A stretch of 64,000 nucleotides of DNA. Source: Pelagibius litoralis (GTDB lineage: Bacteria; Pseudomonadota; Alphaproteobacteria; Kiloniellales; Kiloniellaceae). The DNA lies in assembly GCF_011683915.1 (NCBI RefSeq), contig NZ_JAAQPH010000021.1, positions 38,763-102,762 of the forward strand, written 5' to 3'. This document shows positions 9,646 to 19,548 of this stretch, one piece after another. The notes under the pieces were generated by a model that worked only from the letters and a program-made list of their open reading frames with translations, made no database searches and was not told the DNA's origin. A program made the position numbers and the translations under genes. Each line of letters opens with the position of its first letter. Position 1 is the stretch's first letter.

Positions 9646-10431
9646 ATGAGGCGCAGCAGGTTTTCCGAAGAATAGATTATCGGCGTCCTGAAGGAGCATC
9701 AGGCGGCCGGACGATGCTGTTGTCCACCCGCGCTCGCGCGAACTGGCCTCTGAGCGTCGCCGTTTCGGCTACCACCGTCTGTACATCCTGCTGCGGTGCG
9801 AGGGCTTCCATATCAACAGGAAAAAGGTCTGCCGGTTCTACAAGGCGGAGCGCCTCACTGTGCGCAAGCGCGGCGGGTGCAAGCGGACCCTGGGCAGTCG
9901 AGCCCCGATGGTGGTCCCGCAGGTCGCCAATCGCCGCTGGAGTCCGGACTTCGCCTCCGATGCGCTGTTGGACAGCCGGCGGTTCCGCATCCTCTGCGTG
10001 ATCGATGCCTTCACCCGCGAGTGCCTGGCCACTATGGTGGATAACTCGCTCTCTGGTGTTCTCGTGGCCAGGAAGCTGGATCGGCTCTGCAGTCTACGCG
10101 GACGCCCAGACACCATTGTCTCCGACAACGGCACCGAGTTGACCTCCAACGCCATACTGAAGTGGCAGCAGGATGTTCACGTCGATTGGCACTACATCGC
10201 CCCTGGAAACCCATGCAGAACAGGTTCGTCGAATCTTTCATAGGCCGGCTGCGCGACGAGTGCCTTAATGAGCACCTGTTGACCAGCTACGGCCATGCCC
10301 GCAGGGTCATCAATACCTGGAGGAACGGCTACAACACCCACAGACCGCACCTGAGCCTCAACGGGCTCACCCCGATCCAGTTCGCAACCCGATTCGAAGC
10401 GGACCATAACCGGAACAGAGCTAACTTATGA
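9646..10431 (+). pseudogene. IS3-family transposase (orfA/orfB), inactivated
   Basis: The orfA start MRRSRFSEE is followed by an in-frame TAG where the family has Gln (EEQIIG). The reading then jumps after KEHQAAG into the orfB interior (RELASERRRFGYRRLYILL), so most of orfA and the orfB start are deleted. The rve integrase core follows (SDNGTELTS, with the DDE Asp). One further frameshift lies near 10205, before MQNRFVESFIGRLRDECLN. At least three lesions make it inactive. It resembles IS3-family elements of the IS407 group. Terminal repeats were not identified with confidence. Confidence 0.85.
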
Positions 10432-10759
10432 ATGTGGACATTTCGGGGAGCTTGTCACTTTTAATCTGACAGTGCCGAGCAAACGCATCTATCACACCGC
10501 CGCCACCACCCAAAGCGAGGGAGACCTGCAAAAACAGATAAAGCCAAACCACACTGAACCAAACCCAAAAACTGGGTGAATTTACTCCGGCACTTCTAGC
10601 TATTTTTAAGTCGACATTGACAATGGGCACGAACGATCCCACGTCGTCGATTGTTCTGGTCCACCCTAGTGTCCATGCAAGTGTCTCACGATTGTTGTTT
10701 TGTTGTCGCATTACGGCATTACCGTGCTGGTTAAGCACAAAAGAAATGGAAGCAGTCTA
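10432..10759. other. Intergenic: IS3 right flank and phaC leader
   Basis: About 330 bases with no coding potential seen on either strand. It must contain the end of the IS3 remnant and the promoter of the phaC operon. No clear -35/-10 pair or hairpin could be assigned. Confidence 0.35.
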
Positions 10760-12505
10760 ATGAAGGATCCAAACGCAACTGAAGTCGCCGGTCACGCGTC
10801 ACAAAGTGCTTCGGTGACCCGCAAAGCCGACCGCCCTTTGCGTCGGCATTTAGCGTCGATAACAGGCGGAAGCTCTCCGGCATCCACGCTGACGATGATC
10901 AACGACTGGGCGCTGCATCTGGCCAGTGCACCAGATTTGCAGATCACCCTGGCACAGACGTCGTATGCTCATTGGGTCGCCTGGCTGGGATTTGTTGCAA
11001 GAGGGTGTCCCGAAAGCCCGGACCAGCATCCCATTGCGGCGCAAAAGGGCGACCGGCGTTTTCAAAATGCGGCGTGGACCAAGCCACCGTATGCTGCGAT
11101 GGCGCAGGGCTTCTTGCTGTTGGAAGACTTTTTCGACAAGGCCACATCAGAGGTTCCAGGGCTTGATCCGGCACATGACAGGGCGATGACCTTTCTGATG
11201 CGTCAAATGCTTGATGCTATGGCACCGTCCAACTTTCTCGCCACGAACCCCGAAGCACTGGTGCGAACCGTCGAGACGCATGGTGCAAATTTGCAAAAGG
11301 GCATTGCCGCGTTCTTGAACGACTACCAAGCGGGGTGGAAAGGCGCGACACCTGCGCGAACACAGCAGCTGGGTCTGGATGTGGCGTGCACACTGGGCAA
11401 GGTCGTATTTCGCAATCATTTGATCGAGCTGATCCAATACGCGCCCAAAACAGGCAAGGTACATCCCGAACCGATCCTGATCGCACCGGCATGGATCATG
11501 AAATACTACATCCTTGATTTGAGTCCGGACAACTCGCTGGTGCGTTATCTGACGTCGCAGGGCTTTACCGTCTTCATGATCTCATGGCGCAACCCGGATC
11601 CAGAGGATGCAACGTTGGGGATGGACGATTATCTCACACAGGGCCTCTTGGCGGCGGTCGATTACATCACCACCGTAACGGGGGCCGAGCAAATCCACAG
11701 CGCCGGCTATTGCCTCGGCGGTACGCTTCTTTCGATCGCGGCAGCCGCCTTGGCCCGTGACGGTGATGAGCGGTTGGCCAGTATGACGCTTTTTGCAGCC
11801 CAAACCGATTTCACGGAGCCCGGCGAATTGAGCCTGTTTATCAATGAAAGCCAGGTATCCTTTCTTGAGGATCTCATGGACGCACAGGGCTATCTAGAGG
11901 CTAATCAGATGATGGGTGCGTTTCAGATGTTGCGGTCGAACGATCTGATCTGGTCGCGGGTGGTGCGCAGCTACCTACTGAGTGAAAATGACACACCTAT
12001 GAACGATCTGATGGCCTGGAATGCCGACGGCACGCGCATGCCTGCGCGGATGCATTCAGAGTATTTGCGGCATATGTTCCTGAACAACGACTTGGCGGCC
12101 GGTCGTTATCAGGTGGGCGGTCATGCAGTGTCACTGCGAGATATCCGTATCCCTGTTTTTGGCGTTGGGACCGAGACAGATCACATTGCCCCGTGGAAAT
12201 CGGTCTTCAAGGTGCACTCGTTGGGACATGCCGATGTAACCTTTGTCCTGACAAACGGTGGCCATAACGCGGGCGTTCTGTCCGAGCCCGGCCACAAGCA
12301 TCGCCATTTCCGCGTCCATACAACACGCGATCAGGACAACGCCCTGTCGCCGGAGGACTGGTTGGAAACGGCAGCACTGGAAGAAGGCAGTTGGTGGCCC
12401 TCCTGGGCCGCCTGGCTTTCAAGGCATTCTGGCCCCAAGGGCGCGCCACCTAAAATGGGCCGCAAACTGGCTGACGCCCCCGGCACCTACGTCATGATGG
12501 AGTAG
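10760..12505 (+). CDS. phaC: Poly(3-hydroxyalkanoate) synthase (class I PhaC-like)
   Basis: Polymerises (R)-3-hydroxyacyl-CoA into storage polyester at granule surfaces. The protein is 581 residues from the ATG at 10760, chosen because GGAAG lies upstream; a longer start adds 20 residues without homology. The N-terminal PhaC domain precedes an alpha/beta-hydrolase fold. The lipase-like box reads GYCLGG, giving the catalytic Cys; an Asp follows in ETDHIAP, and the catalytic His is in NGGHNAG. Downstream, fabI starts three bases after its TAG stop. No phaA, phaB or phasin gene is near, so monomers probably come from the hydratase domain encoded two genes later. Confidence 0.92.
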   Translation: MKDPNATEVAGHASQSASVTRKADRPLRRHLASITGGSSPASTLTMINDWALHLASAPDLQITLAQTSYAHWVAWLGFVARGCPESPDQHPIAAQKGDRRFQNAAWTKPPYAAMAQGFLLLEDFFDKATSEVPGLDPAHDRAMTFLMRQMLDAMAPSNFLATNPEALVRTVETHGANLQKGIAAFLNDYQAGWKGATPARTQQLGLDVACTLGKVVFRNHLIELIQYAPKTGKVHPEPILIAPAWIMKYYILDLSPDNSLVRYLTSQGFTVFMISWRNPDPEDATLGMDDYLTQGLLAAVDYITTVTGAEQIHSAGYCLGGTLLSIAAAALARDGDERLASMTLFAAQTDFTEPGELSLFINESQVSFLEDLMDAQGYLEANQMMGAFQMLRSNDLIWSRVVRSYLLSENDTPMNDLMAWNADGTRMPARMHSEYLRHMFLNNDLAAGRYQVGGHAVSLRDIRIPVFGVGTETDHIAPWKSVFKVHSLGHADVTFVLTNGGHNAGVLSEPGHKHRHFRVHTTRDQDNALSPEDWLETAALEEGSWWPSWAAWLSRHSGPKGAPPKMGRKLADAPGTYVMME

Positions 12506-12508
12506 ACC

Positions 12509-13282
12509 ATGATTCCCAATTCTGAGTTCTTGAAAGGCAAAAAGGGGCTGGTCGTGGGTATTGCCAATGAACACTCCATCGCAGCAGGATGCGCGCAGGT
12601 GTTTCGTGCCTCGGGTGCCGAGCTTTGCATCACCTATCAGTCAGAAAAGTCCCGCAAGTTCGTCAAACCTGTTGCCGAAGCGGTCGGTGCCGGGCTGTTT
12701 CTGCCGCTTGATGTGACGGACCTCGTCCAAACGGATCAGGTTTTTGCGGCAATCGAGGAAAAATGGGGCCAGCTGGATTTTCTGCTTCATTCTATCGCGT
12801 TTTGCCCACGCGAGGACCTGCATGGCCGAGTGGTCGATTGTTCGCAGGAAGGCTTTGGACTGGCGATGGATATCTCGGTTCATTCGCTGATCCGGCTGGC
12901 TAAACGCGCTGAACCGCTCATGGTGGCGGGCGGTACAATCCTGACAGTATCCTATCACGGCGCCGATAAAGTGGTTGATCACTACAACATCATGGGCCCT
13001 GTCAAGGCCGCACTTGAGGCAACCACGCGCTATCTATCCGTTGACCTGGGTCCCAGGAATATCCGCGTAAATGCGTTGTCGCCGGGGCCACTTGAGACAC
13101 GCGCGGCTTCGGGCATCGACCATTTCGATGCGCTGATTGAAGACGCAAAGACACGCGCACCCCTGCATCGACTGACAACGATTGCCGAGGTCGGGTCGAT
13201 GGCGGCCTGCCTTGTGTCCGACTTTGCCCGCTCCGTCAGCGGCAACACGGCCTATATTGATGGGGGCCATCATGTTATCTGA
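12509..13282 (+). CDS. fabI: FabI-like enoyl-[acyl-carrier-protein] reductase
   Basis: A 257-residue divergent SDR of the FabI type that reduces a trans-2-enoyl thioester with NAD(P)H. The glycine-poor nucleotide loop (VVGIANEHSIAAG) and the Tyr-x6-Lys pair (YNIMGPVK) are those of FabI rather than a classical SDR. PLETRAASGI also matches. It follows phaC by three bases and overlaps the next gene, so it belongs to the polymer/acyl-phosphate operon and is probably a paralogue rather than the housekeeping enzyme (inference). Alternative substrates such as crotonyl-CoA are possible but not shown. Confidence 0.88.
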   Translation: MIPNSEFLKGKKGLVVGIANEHSIAAGCAQVFRASGAELCITYQSEKSRKFVKPVAEAVGAGLFLPLDVTDLVQTDQVFAAIEEKWGQLDFLLHSIAFCPREDLHGRVVDCSQEGFGLAMDISVHSLIRLAKRAEPLMVAGGTILTVSYHGADKVVDHYNIMGPVKAALEATTRYLSVDLGPRNIRVNALSPGPLETRAASGIDHFDALIEDAKTRAPLHRLTTIAEVGSMAACLVSDFARSVSGNTAYIDGGHHVI

Positions 13283-14681
13283 ACATGACACGCAGATGGG
13301 GTTCATCGAAAACCGTCCTTTTGACGAGATCAAGGTAGGTGATTTTGCCGAACTTGTTCGGACCATCACGGCACAGGATATCGATGCGTTTGCGGTCGTT
13401 TCGGGTGATGTGAATCCCGCGCATGTGGATGCGGAATTTGCCGAAGGGGACATCTTTCACAAGGTGATTGCTCATGGCATGTGGGGCGGCGCGCTGATCT
13501 CGAACGTGCTTGGAACGCAGTTGCCCGGGCCGGGGACGATCTATTTGGAACAATCACTGAAGTTCCTCAAGCCGGTGGGCATCGGGGATACCGTGACCGT
13601 GCGCGTGACGGTGACAAAACGGGATCCCGAGAAGAAGCGCCTAACGCTCGATTGCCTGTGTAGCAATGGCGACGGCAAACCGGTGATTGCGGGGCAAGCC
13701 CATGTAATCGCGCCGAACAAGAAAGTCCGCAGGCCCCGGATCACGATGCCCGATCTTGTCCTGCACAAGCATGGCGCAATCCATGGCCAGTTACTGGCCC
13801 GCGCCCAGACCCATCCCGCGCTGCCGGTGGCCGTTGTGCATCCCTGCAATGACATCTCGCTTGAAGCGGCAATAAATGCGCATGAGCTTGGCCTGATGGT
13901 GCCTATACTGGTGGGCCCCGAGGCTCGGATTAAGGCCGTGGCCGAACGGGCCGGGCTCGATCTTGCGGGTCTGCGGGTGGTCGACACACCACACAGCCAT
14001 GCCTCGGCCGAGGAGGCCGTGAAACTGGTGCGCGATAAACAGGCGAAGGCACTGATGAAGGGCGCCTTGCATACGGATGAATTAATGGCAGCCGTGGTGC
14101 CAAAACAAGGTGGTCTTCGCACAGAACGCCGAATGAGCCATGTTTATGTGATGGACGTGCCCACCTATCCCAAAACGCTGATCATGACGGATGCCGCTAT
14201 CAATATCGCGCCGGATTTGAGCACAAAGGCCGATATCGTCCAGAACGCCATTGATCTGGCGCGCGCCGTTGGTATTGAGACACCGAAGGTAGCGCTGTTG
14301 TCAGCGGTCGAAACCATCACTCCGCGTCTGCAATCAACGGTCGAAGCCGGAGCGCTGTGCAAAATGGCCGATAGAGGCCAGATCGCGGGTGGAGTGCTAG
14401 ATGGCCCCTTGGCCTTTGACAACGCGGTTTCCATGGCCGCTGTGGCGTCCAAGGGTATCAAGTCTGACGTCGCGGGCCAGGCCGATATCCTGGTCGCCCC
14501 TGACCTTGAAGCGGGCAATATGATTGCAAAGCAACTAATGTATCTTGCCGGCGCTGAGGCGGCGGGCATCGTTTTGGGCGCGCAGGTCCCCATCATTCTC
14601 ACCAGCCGTGCTGACGGCGATAAAACACGAACCGCCTCTGCGGCGATTGCGACCCTTTATGCCGAGGCTCGCCGCGTTTGA
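13272..14681 (+). CDS. Bifunctional MaoC/PhaJ enoyl-CoA hydratase - phosphate acetyl/butyryltransferase
   Basis: A two-domain fusion of 469 residues. Residues 1-155 form a MaoC/PhaJ hot-dog hydratase with the signature Asp/His pair (FAVVSGDVNPAHVD and AHGMWGG). It would make (R)-3-hydroxyacyl-CoA from enoyl-CoA. Residues 165-469 form a phosphotransacetylase/phosphotransbutyrylase domain (VPILVGPEARI, LMKGALHTDELM, VSMAAVASKGI). The ATG at 13272 overlaps the fabI stop by 11 bases; an ATG at 13260 is also possible. The same fusion is known as a family in proteobacteria. It links phaC (polymer) with ackA (acyl-phosphate to ATP), which suggests a branch point between storage and substrate-level phosphorylation. 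Confidence 0.9.
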   Translation: MLSEHDTQMGFIENRPFDEIKVGDFAELVRTITAQDIDAFAVVSGDVNPAHVDAEFAEGDIFHKVIAHGMWGGALISNVLGTQLPGPGTIYLEQSLKFLKPVGIGDTVTVRVTVTKRDPEKKRLTLDCLCSNGDGKPVIAGQAHVIAPNKKVRRPRITMPDLVLHKHGAIHGQLLARAQTHPALPVAVVHPCNDISLEAAINAHELGLMVPILVGPEARIKAVAERAGLDLAGLRVVDTPHSHASAEEAVKLVRDKQAKALMKGALHTDELMAAVVPKQGGLRTERRMSHVYVMDVPTYPKTLIMTDAAINIAPDLSTKADIVQNAIDLARAVGIETPKVALLSAVETITPRLQSTVEAGALCKMADRGQIAGGVLDGPLAFDNAVSMAAVASKGIKSDVAGQADILVAPDLEAGNMIAKQLMYLAGAEAAGIVLGAQVPIILTSRADGDKTRTASAAIATLYAEARRV

Positions 14682-15841
14682 GTAGCCTTCTCACACTAAA
14701 TGCTGGCTCGTCTTCTCTGAAATTTGGGCTTTACCGCGCCGCACCTGAGCCTGACTTGCTCGCCGATGGCCAGGTTGCGGGCGTTGGCAATACAGCGCAG
14801 CTGATCCTGAGGGTCGGTAACAACGCTTCGCAGACCGAAATCAGCGCAGAAACACAAGCAAGTGCTTTAGCAGAAGTAATGCGCGCTCTTGCGCCACATA
14901 TGTTCGGTCTTGAAATCACAGGCGTCGGGCACCGTGTTGTGCACGGTGGCCCGGATTATGCGACCCCCATCGTTTTGACCCCAGAAGTGCAAGACGCACT
15001 GGCCTCCTTCATTCCGCTCGCACCGTTGCACCAACCGCACAATCTGGCCGGGATCTCCGCCGCGCATCTCGCCTTTCCAGATGCGATTCAGGTCGCCTGT
15101 TTCGACACTGCCTTTCACCGTGGACACCCATGGGTCAACGACGCCTTCGCCCTACCACGCGCACTTTATACCGAGGGCATCCGCCGCTACGGCTTTCATG
15201 GGTTAAGTTACGAATACGTAACCGGGGTGATCGCAACCGAGTTCCCCGATTTGCAAAAAGGCCGGGTGATCATCGCCCATCTGGGCAATGGAGCCTCGAT
15301 GTGTGCGATCCGGGACGGCAAGAGCGTCGGGTCGACCATGGGGTTCTCGGCGCTGGACGGGCTGCCGATGGGCACCCGCTGCGGGCAGATTGACCCGGGC
15401 GTGGTGCTTTATCTGATCGAGCAAAAAAGGATGACGCCGCATGATGTTTTTCAGCTTCTCTACAAGCAAAGCGGGCTTTTGGGGTTGTCTGATATTTCAG
15501 GCGATATGCGGGAATTGCTGGCCTCTGACCAACCCGAAGCGGCGCAGGCCATTGATTACTATGTCTTCCGTGCCCGCCGGGAGATCGGGGCCTTATCGGC
15601 TGTGCTGGGTGGCATCGACGGATTGGTGTTTTGTGGCGGCATCGGTGAAAACGCGGACGGCATTCGGCGCCGTATCGTTGATGGGTTAGATTATCTTGGC
15701 TTACGGATCAACCCGTCTTCGACCCATGGCGATCCGCGCGACATCGGCACCGGGCCGACCCGTATTCTGGTCGTCCCAACAGACGAAGAACGTGTGATCG
15801 CACGCGCGGTGAACCGGGCATTGAACCAAACCAACCGCTAA
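14678..15841 (+). CDS. ackA: Acetate/butyrate kinase
   Basis: A 387-residue acetokinase-family enzyme converting acyl phosphate and ADP to carboxylate and ATP. Family blocks are clear: LLTLNAGSSSLKFGL at the N-terminus, GHRVVHGG, FDTAFH, GRVIIAHLGNGASM, MGTRCGQIDPG and FCGGIGENA. The start is a TTG overlapping the previous stop (TTGA), so it is translationally coupled. It is the last gene of the phaC-fabI-hydratase/pta-ackA operon. Acetate versus butyrate preference cannot be read from the sequence. Confidence 0.93.
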   Translation: MSSLLTLNAGSSSLKFGLYRAAPEPDLLADGQVAGVGNTAQLILRVGNNASQTEISAETQASALAEVMRALAPHMFGLEITGVGHRVVHGGPDYATPIVLTPEVQDALASFIPLAPLHQPHNLAGISAAHLAFPDAIQVACFDTAFHRGHPWVNDAFALPRALYTEGIRRYGFHGLSYEYVTGVIATEFPDLQKGRVIIAHLGNGASMCAIRDGKSVGSTMGFSALDGLPMGTRCGQIDPGVVLYLIEQKRMTPHDVFQLLYKQSGLLGLSDISGDMRELLASDQPEAAQAIDYYVFRARREIGALSAVLGGIDGLVFCGGIGENADGIRRRIVDGLDYLGLRINPSSTHGDPRDIGTGPTRILVVPTDEERVIARAVNRALNQTNR

Positions 15842-15919
15842 AGGCAAAAATGACCGGAGTGCTGCGCGAAAAGAGCACGTCAAAAGAACTGACATCCAAC
15901 AATTTGAAAGTTCGCAATC

Positions 15920-16558
15920 TCAGACACCCAGTTTCCGCCACTCAAGCAGTGCAGCTTCACATCTCGGTTTGAACATCTCGCGGCTGTATAGGTGACAGCC
16001 GTGATTAAAGTGGTTTAAGAGTGACGCCTGGACCGGGGCGAATTTCTGAAGGGCCTTCATACCTCGAACTTTTGCGATTGCTTTTTCTCGTCGTCGGAAC
16101 AGCTGGTCCGAGTTTTCGGCACGGTTATTGAGATAGCAGGTATATTCCTGACTCGGAGCGTTACCGATCTCTTTCATTGCGGCTTTGTACGAACCAAGAC
16201 GATCAGTGACGATCTCTCTCGGTCGACCACAACGCTTCATCGTTCGTTTCAGGAATTTCAGCGCAGCCATACGGTCTCGGCGCTTGGTCACAAAGACTGC
16301 CAGCATCTCGCCTTCATGATCCACAGCGCGCCATAAAGAGAATGATCTCCGACAAATGCACCGCTTTCTGATCTCGACCGCAAAAATGGGGCCGAAGCGA
16401 TTCCACCAAAACTACACCGTCTCGTGGCAGATATCGATCCCACATTCATGAAGCAGACCTTCAACCTGCCGCAATGACGGTGGGTAACGGACATACATCA
16501 TCACAGCGAGACGAACGATCTCGGGTGATGTTCTGAAATAGCGGAATGGCTTCTTCAC
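15920..16558 (-). pseudogene. IS6-family transposase, amber plus internal deletion
   Basis: In one continuous frame from the GTG at 16558 the protein matches the intact IS6 transposase at 58.2-58.9 kb. It has an in-frame TAG after GIDICHETV. It has also lost about 20 residues between RRSFS and LWRAVDHEGE. The lost piece contains the WHLDE motif with the first catalytic Asp. The later TDRLGSYKAA and NNRAEN blocks remain. Terminal repeats were not found clearly, so boundaries are those of the coding remnant. It lies about 80 bases after ackA, convergent to it. Confidence 0.88.
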
Positions 16559-16573
16559 CGATCAACGCTAGGA

Positions 16574-17004
16574 TCAGTGTAAGCGCTCGATACGGTCAAG
16601 CTCCTCGGTATCACCCCTTGCGTTGAGCAGCACGGGATAGGCGGCGCCCGGTTCGCCGTCGTCGATGCCGAGGAGCTTGACCGTATGCTCCCAGCCGTCA
16701 CCGAAGTTGTAAGGATAGTGGAGTGTTTTTGCACCGGTATCCTCGATGACATCCAAAGCGTTGCCTTGCGCACACTGATGGGGCCGTCGGACCAGCCTGG
16801 ATCGGGAATACCCCAGACCGCATCGCGGGCGCGGATCTCCCATAGATGACTATCGGTCCAGCCGAGCGCCGCCTGCAGAGTTAGATGCAGGCGATCCAGG
16901 CGGATGCCGAGGGGAATCTCGAGGCGGCGCGCCACCGACGGCTCGACGTCGTCAAGTACCACCTTCAGCCGGGCGATGGTCTTGGCAGGTAAGAAACGCC
17001 CCAA
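16574..17004 (-). pseudogene. Plasmid pRiA4b ORF-3-like protein, frameshifted
   Basis: The first frame gives LDDVEPSVARRLEIPL through HLTLQAALGWTDSHLWEI to GPISVRKAT. The homologous sequence continues in another frame as ALDVIEDTGAKTLHYPYNFGDGWEHTVKL. A single-base indel near 16757-16762 explains this. The family is a small protein of unknown function often carried next to transposons and on plasmids. Here it sits between IS6 and IS66 remnants. Start is uncertain (a TTG at 17004). Confidence 0.8.
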
Positions 17005-17020
17005 CTCCTCAGGCGATCCT

Positions 17021-17191
17021 TCAGCCGACTCCCCAGGGCGCGAAGCGCGGATCCCGCAGCCTGGTGAAAACGTGGTTCACGTCGTAGCGCCGTGCAACCT
17101 GGTTGACAGAGACGCCAGATACCCGGGTCTGGGCCCAGACCATCCGCTTCTCGTCATCCGTCCAGAACCGCCGCTTGCGCCCCTTCACCAC
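17021..17191 (-). pseudogene. IS66-family accessory TnpA fragment
   Basis: Fifty-six codons, starting GTGGTGAAG, give KGRKRRFWTDDEKRMVWAQ followed by SGVSVNQVARRYDVN. This is the helix-turn-helix part of IS66 orf1. Residues are missing around DVN-HVFT, and the frame stops shortly after LRDPRFAP. No orf2 or IS66 transposase is present, so this is only the 5' end of an IS66 element, cut off by the pRiA4b-like gene. A GC-rich upstream stretch to about 17290 may be its left end. Confidence 0.75.
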
Positions 17192-17208
17192 CCCAGACTC
17201 CGATAGTG

Positions 17209-17871
17209 TCCATCATCCCTGATCGACACTACCCAACTCTGGCCCCACCCGTCAGAGCGGGTAGACCGGACGGACACCAAAGAAGAACCTTCAATGGTGA
17301 TCACCGGCACTTATCGTCGCGGTCGCCAGGGCCACACCAGCAATAAGCTAATCGTCCTACGTTGTCTCGGCGCGGTTTCGCCGTGCTTGTGCCGGGCTAT
17401 GCCTGCTGTCTTTTCTTTGTGCCAGCAAGTTTCAGGTGACAGAAGGCCCGGCTTTTAACACCAAAACACCCGCTGGTTTTTGACCGGGCGGGCTAGCTTT
17501 CGATGATTTGGGTGCGGAGGCTCGCAACCTGCGAGACCGACATTCGCTTAGAACTCCAAACTGATTGGGGGGCAGAGGCTCGAACCCATCAACAGTTGCA
17601 AACCCGGTCGCTTCCAACTTAATTGCCGCGTTGTGCAGTTTCACTTGCCTTATAAACACAGACTAGATGTTTAGTACCGAGGTGTGATGATATGTTCTCC
17701 CGAGATTCCGTAGATGTGGTCAACTCTCGGAATCAGGGTTTAAGGACTACAGTCTGTTTTTTGAAAGAACTCCCTAACAAAATCAATGGTTGTTGTTCTT
17801 GTCATCACTGCTTTGTAACTCAAACCGCAGCAACACGCATTCAGCCCAAGACCTATCCAGGTTGCAGGCCG
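17209..17871. other. Non-coding debris between IS66 remnant and transporter gene
   Basis: About 660 bases in which I recognise no gene, tRNA or terminator with confidence. The first 80 bases are probably IS66 upstream sequence. The remainder has short open frames without family features and scattered stop codons on both strands. A segment near 17560-17610 superficially resembles a tRNA T-arm but does not fold. Confidence 0.4.
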
Positions 17872-19548
17872 CTATAGCATCATCAAAGTGCCCGCCACAG
17901 TGAGCAGCACGTTGGCGAAGGCGTAGGTGCCGGCGTAGCCCAGCGCGGGCATGGAGCTCTTGGCGGCCTGCTGGACCACACCGAGCGCTGGCGTCGACGT
18001 CATCGCGCCGGTCAGGGCACCGAGCAATAGCGCCGGGTTGAGTTTCAGCACGTAGGTCCCGACCAGGAATCCGGTCACCAGCGGCGCCAGCAAGACGATC
18101 ATGCCACAGAGAATTATTACCGGGCCGACAGACAGTAGCGCTTCGAGCACGCCTCCGCCCGCCTGCAGTCCGATGTTGACCATGAAGAGCATCAACCCCA
18201 ACTCCATGATGGCGTAGCGCGCCGCCGGTGGCACCCGCCCAAAGGTCGGGTTGTGGGAGCGCAAGTAGCCGAACAGGATGCCAGCCAGCAGAAGGCCACC
18301 AGCGCTGCCCAGGCCAACGCTTATGTTGCCGACCTTGACCTGGATCAGCCCAATCAGGAGGCCAAGCGCAATGCCCGAGGCGAAGGTCACCAGATCAAGT
18401 TCCTGCACGTCGCGCTCGATCACGCCGAGCCACTCAGCCAGCTTGTCGATCTGCTGCGAGTCGCCGACCACGGTCAGCGTGTCGGCGCGCTGAAGCACGG
18501 TGCTATCACGCAGTGGCAGATCGATCTGGCTGCGCTGGATGCGCGTAACGAAGCAGTTAAAATCCGGTGTCAAACGCAGTTCGCTTAAGGACCGGCCGGC
18601 CACTTCGCTACGCGTGACCACGATCTCAGCACTGGTGATGTAGGTATCGAGCAGGTCCTTGTCCAAAATACTCGAGGTCAGGTCCGGATCGTCGCGCATC
18701 TCCGCGTGCCGTTCGGGCGCGGCCAGGATCGCTATCTTGTCGCCAGCTTCGACCGTATCGTCCATGCTCAGCTCAATGATCTTCTCGCCACGCTTGACGC
18801 GCACAGCGGTGACACGCTGGTCTTCCGTCGCCTCCAAATGACGCCGCGTTTTACCGGCGATGCGCCCGCCTTCATTGACTTGATAGCCGCGCACCACCGG
18901 CAGGCCCTGCGGTGCCGTCTTCTTATCTTCGCTATAGCCCTTCTTGCGTGCGTAAGACTGGGCCTGGCCCGTCAGGTCGATACGTAGCAGCATGGGCATC
19001 AGCTTGACCGCCAGGATCAGCCCGACCATCCCAAAGACATAGGTGATGGCGTAGCCGACCGAGATGCTTTCCAGCAGCACGTCCGCCGACTCGCCCGGCG
19101 GTACGACGGCGACGCCGGTCTCCAGCACGCTCTGAGCGCCGACCAGGGTTGGGGTGCTGGTCAGCGCACCCGCCAGGATACCGGCGGCCAAGCCGTCGTC
19201 CAGGCCGAAGCCGGCGGCCAGCAGCTTGGCGGCGATGAACGCCGAGATGGCGACCACCAGCGCCAACCCGATATAGCGCGCGCCGTCTTCCATCAGTACA
19301 TTGAAAAAGCGTGGACCCGCTTGCAGACCGACCAAATAGATGAACAACGTGAAGCCGACCGTGCCCAAGAAAGGATGTGGCGCTAGATCGTAGTGGCCGA
19401 ACAGCAGCGCGATCAGCAACACGCCGCCCGTCGCACCCAGTTCGAAGCCTTTGATATTGATCTTACCGATCAGGTAGCCGAGCGCGATGACCAGAAATAC
19501 GGTGAGCGTGGGACTGCTGAGTAACAGGCTGTAGGGATCGATTTCCAA
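17872..19548 (-). CDS. AspT/YidE/YbjL-type membrane transporter
   Basis: A 558-residue inner-membrane carrier of the aspartate:alanine exchanger (AAE) superfamily. About five to six helices at the N-terminus (residues 1-185) and again at the C-terminus (385-558) flank a cytoplasmic centre at about 205-370 that contains two TrkA_C/RCK_C-like regulatory domains. Repeated GALTSTPTL and GAMTSTPALG motifs mark the two inverted-repeat transport halves. The substrate is unknown; exchange of a dicarboxylate or amino acid is the family expectation. Flanks are transposon debris and a secreted protein gene. It appears full length and intact. Confidence 0.9.
   Translation of the reverse strand: MEIDPYSLLLSSPTLTVFLVIALGYLIGKINIKGFELGATGGVLLIALLFGHYDLAPHPFLGTVGFTLFIYLVGLQAGPRFFNVLMEDGARYIGLALVVAISAFIAAKLLAAGFGLDDGLAAGILAGALTSTPTLVGAQSVLETGVAVVPPGESADVLLESISVGYAITYVFGMVGLILAVKLMPMLLRIDLTGQAQSYARKKGYSEDKKTAPQGLPVVRGYQVNEGGRIAGKTRRHLEATEDQRVTAVRVKRGEKIIELSMDDTVEAGDKIAILAAPERHAEMRDDPDLTSSILDKDLLDTYITSAEIVVTRSEVAGRSLSELRLTPDFNCFVTRIQRSQIDLPLRDSTVLQRADTLTVVGDSQQIDKLAEWLGVIERDVQELDLVTFASGIALGLLIGLIQVKVGNISVGLGSAGGLLLAGILFGYLRSHNPTFGRVPPAARYAIMELGLMLFMVNIGLQAGGGVLEALLSVGPVIILCGMIVLLAPLVTGFLVGTYVLKLNPALLLGALTGAMTSTPALGVVQQAAKSSMPALGYAGTYAFANVLLTVAGTLMML

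Noticed and set aside
17560..17610. tRNA-like 3' end (GGGTTCGAGCC) on the minus strand
   Set aside because: The T-stem does not pair beyond three positions and no acceptor or anticodon arm can be folded.
17692..17877. A 61-codon plus-strand frame before the AspT-like gene end
   Set aside because: No ribosome site, no family, and it overlaps the 3' end of the transporter gene on the other strand.
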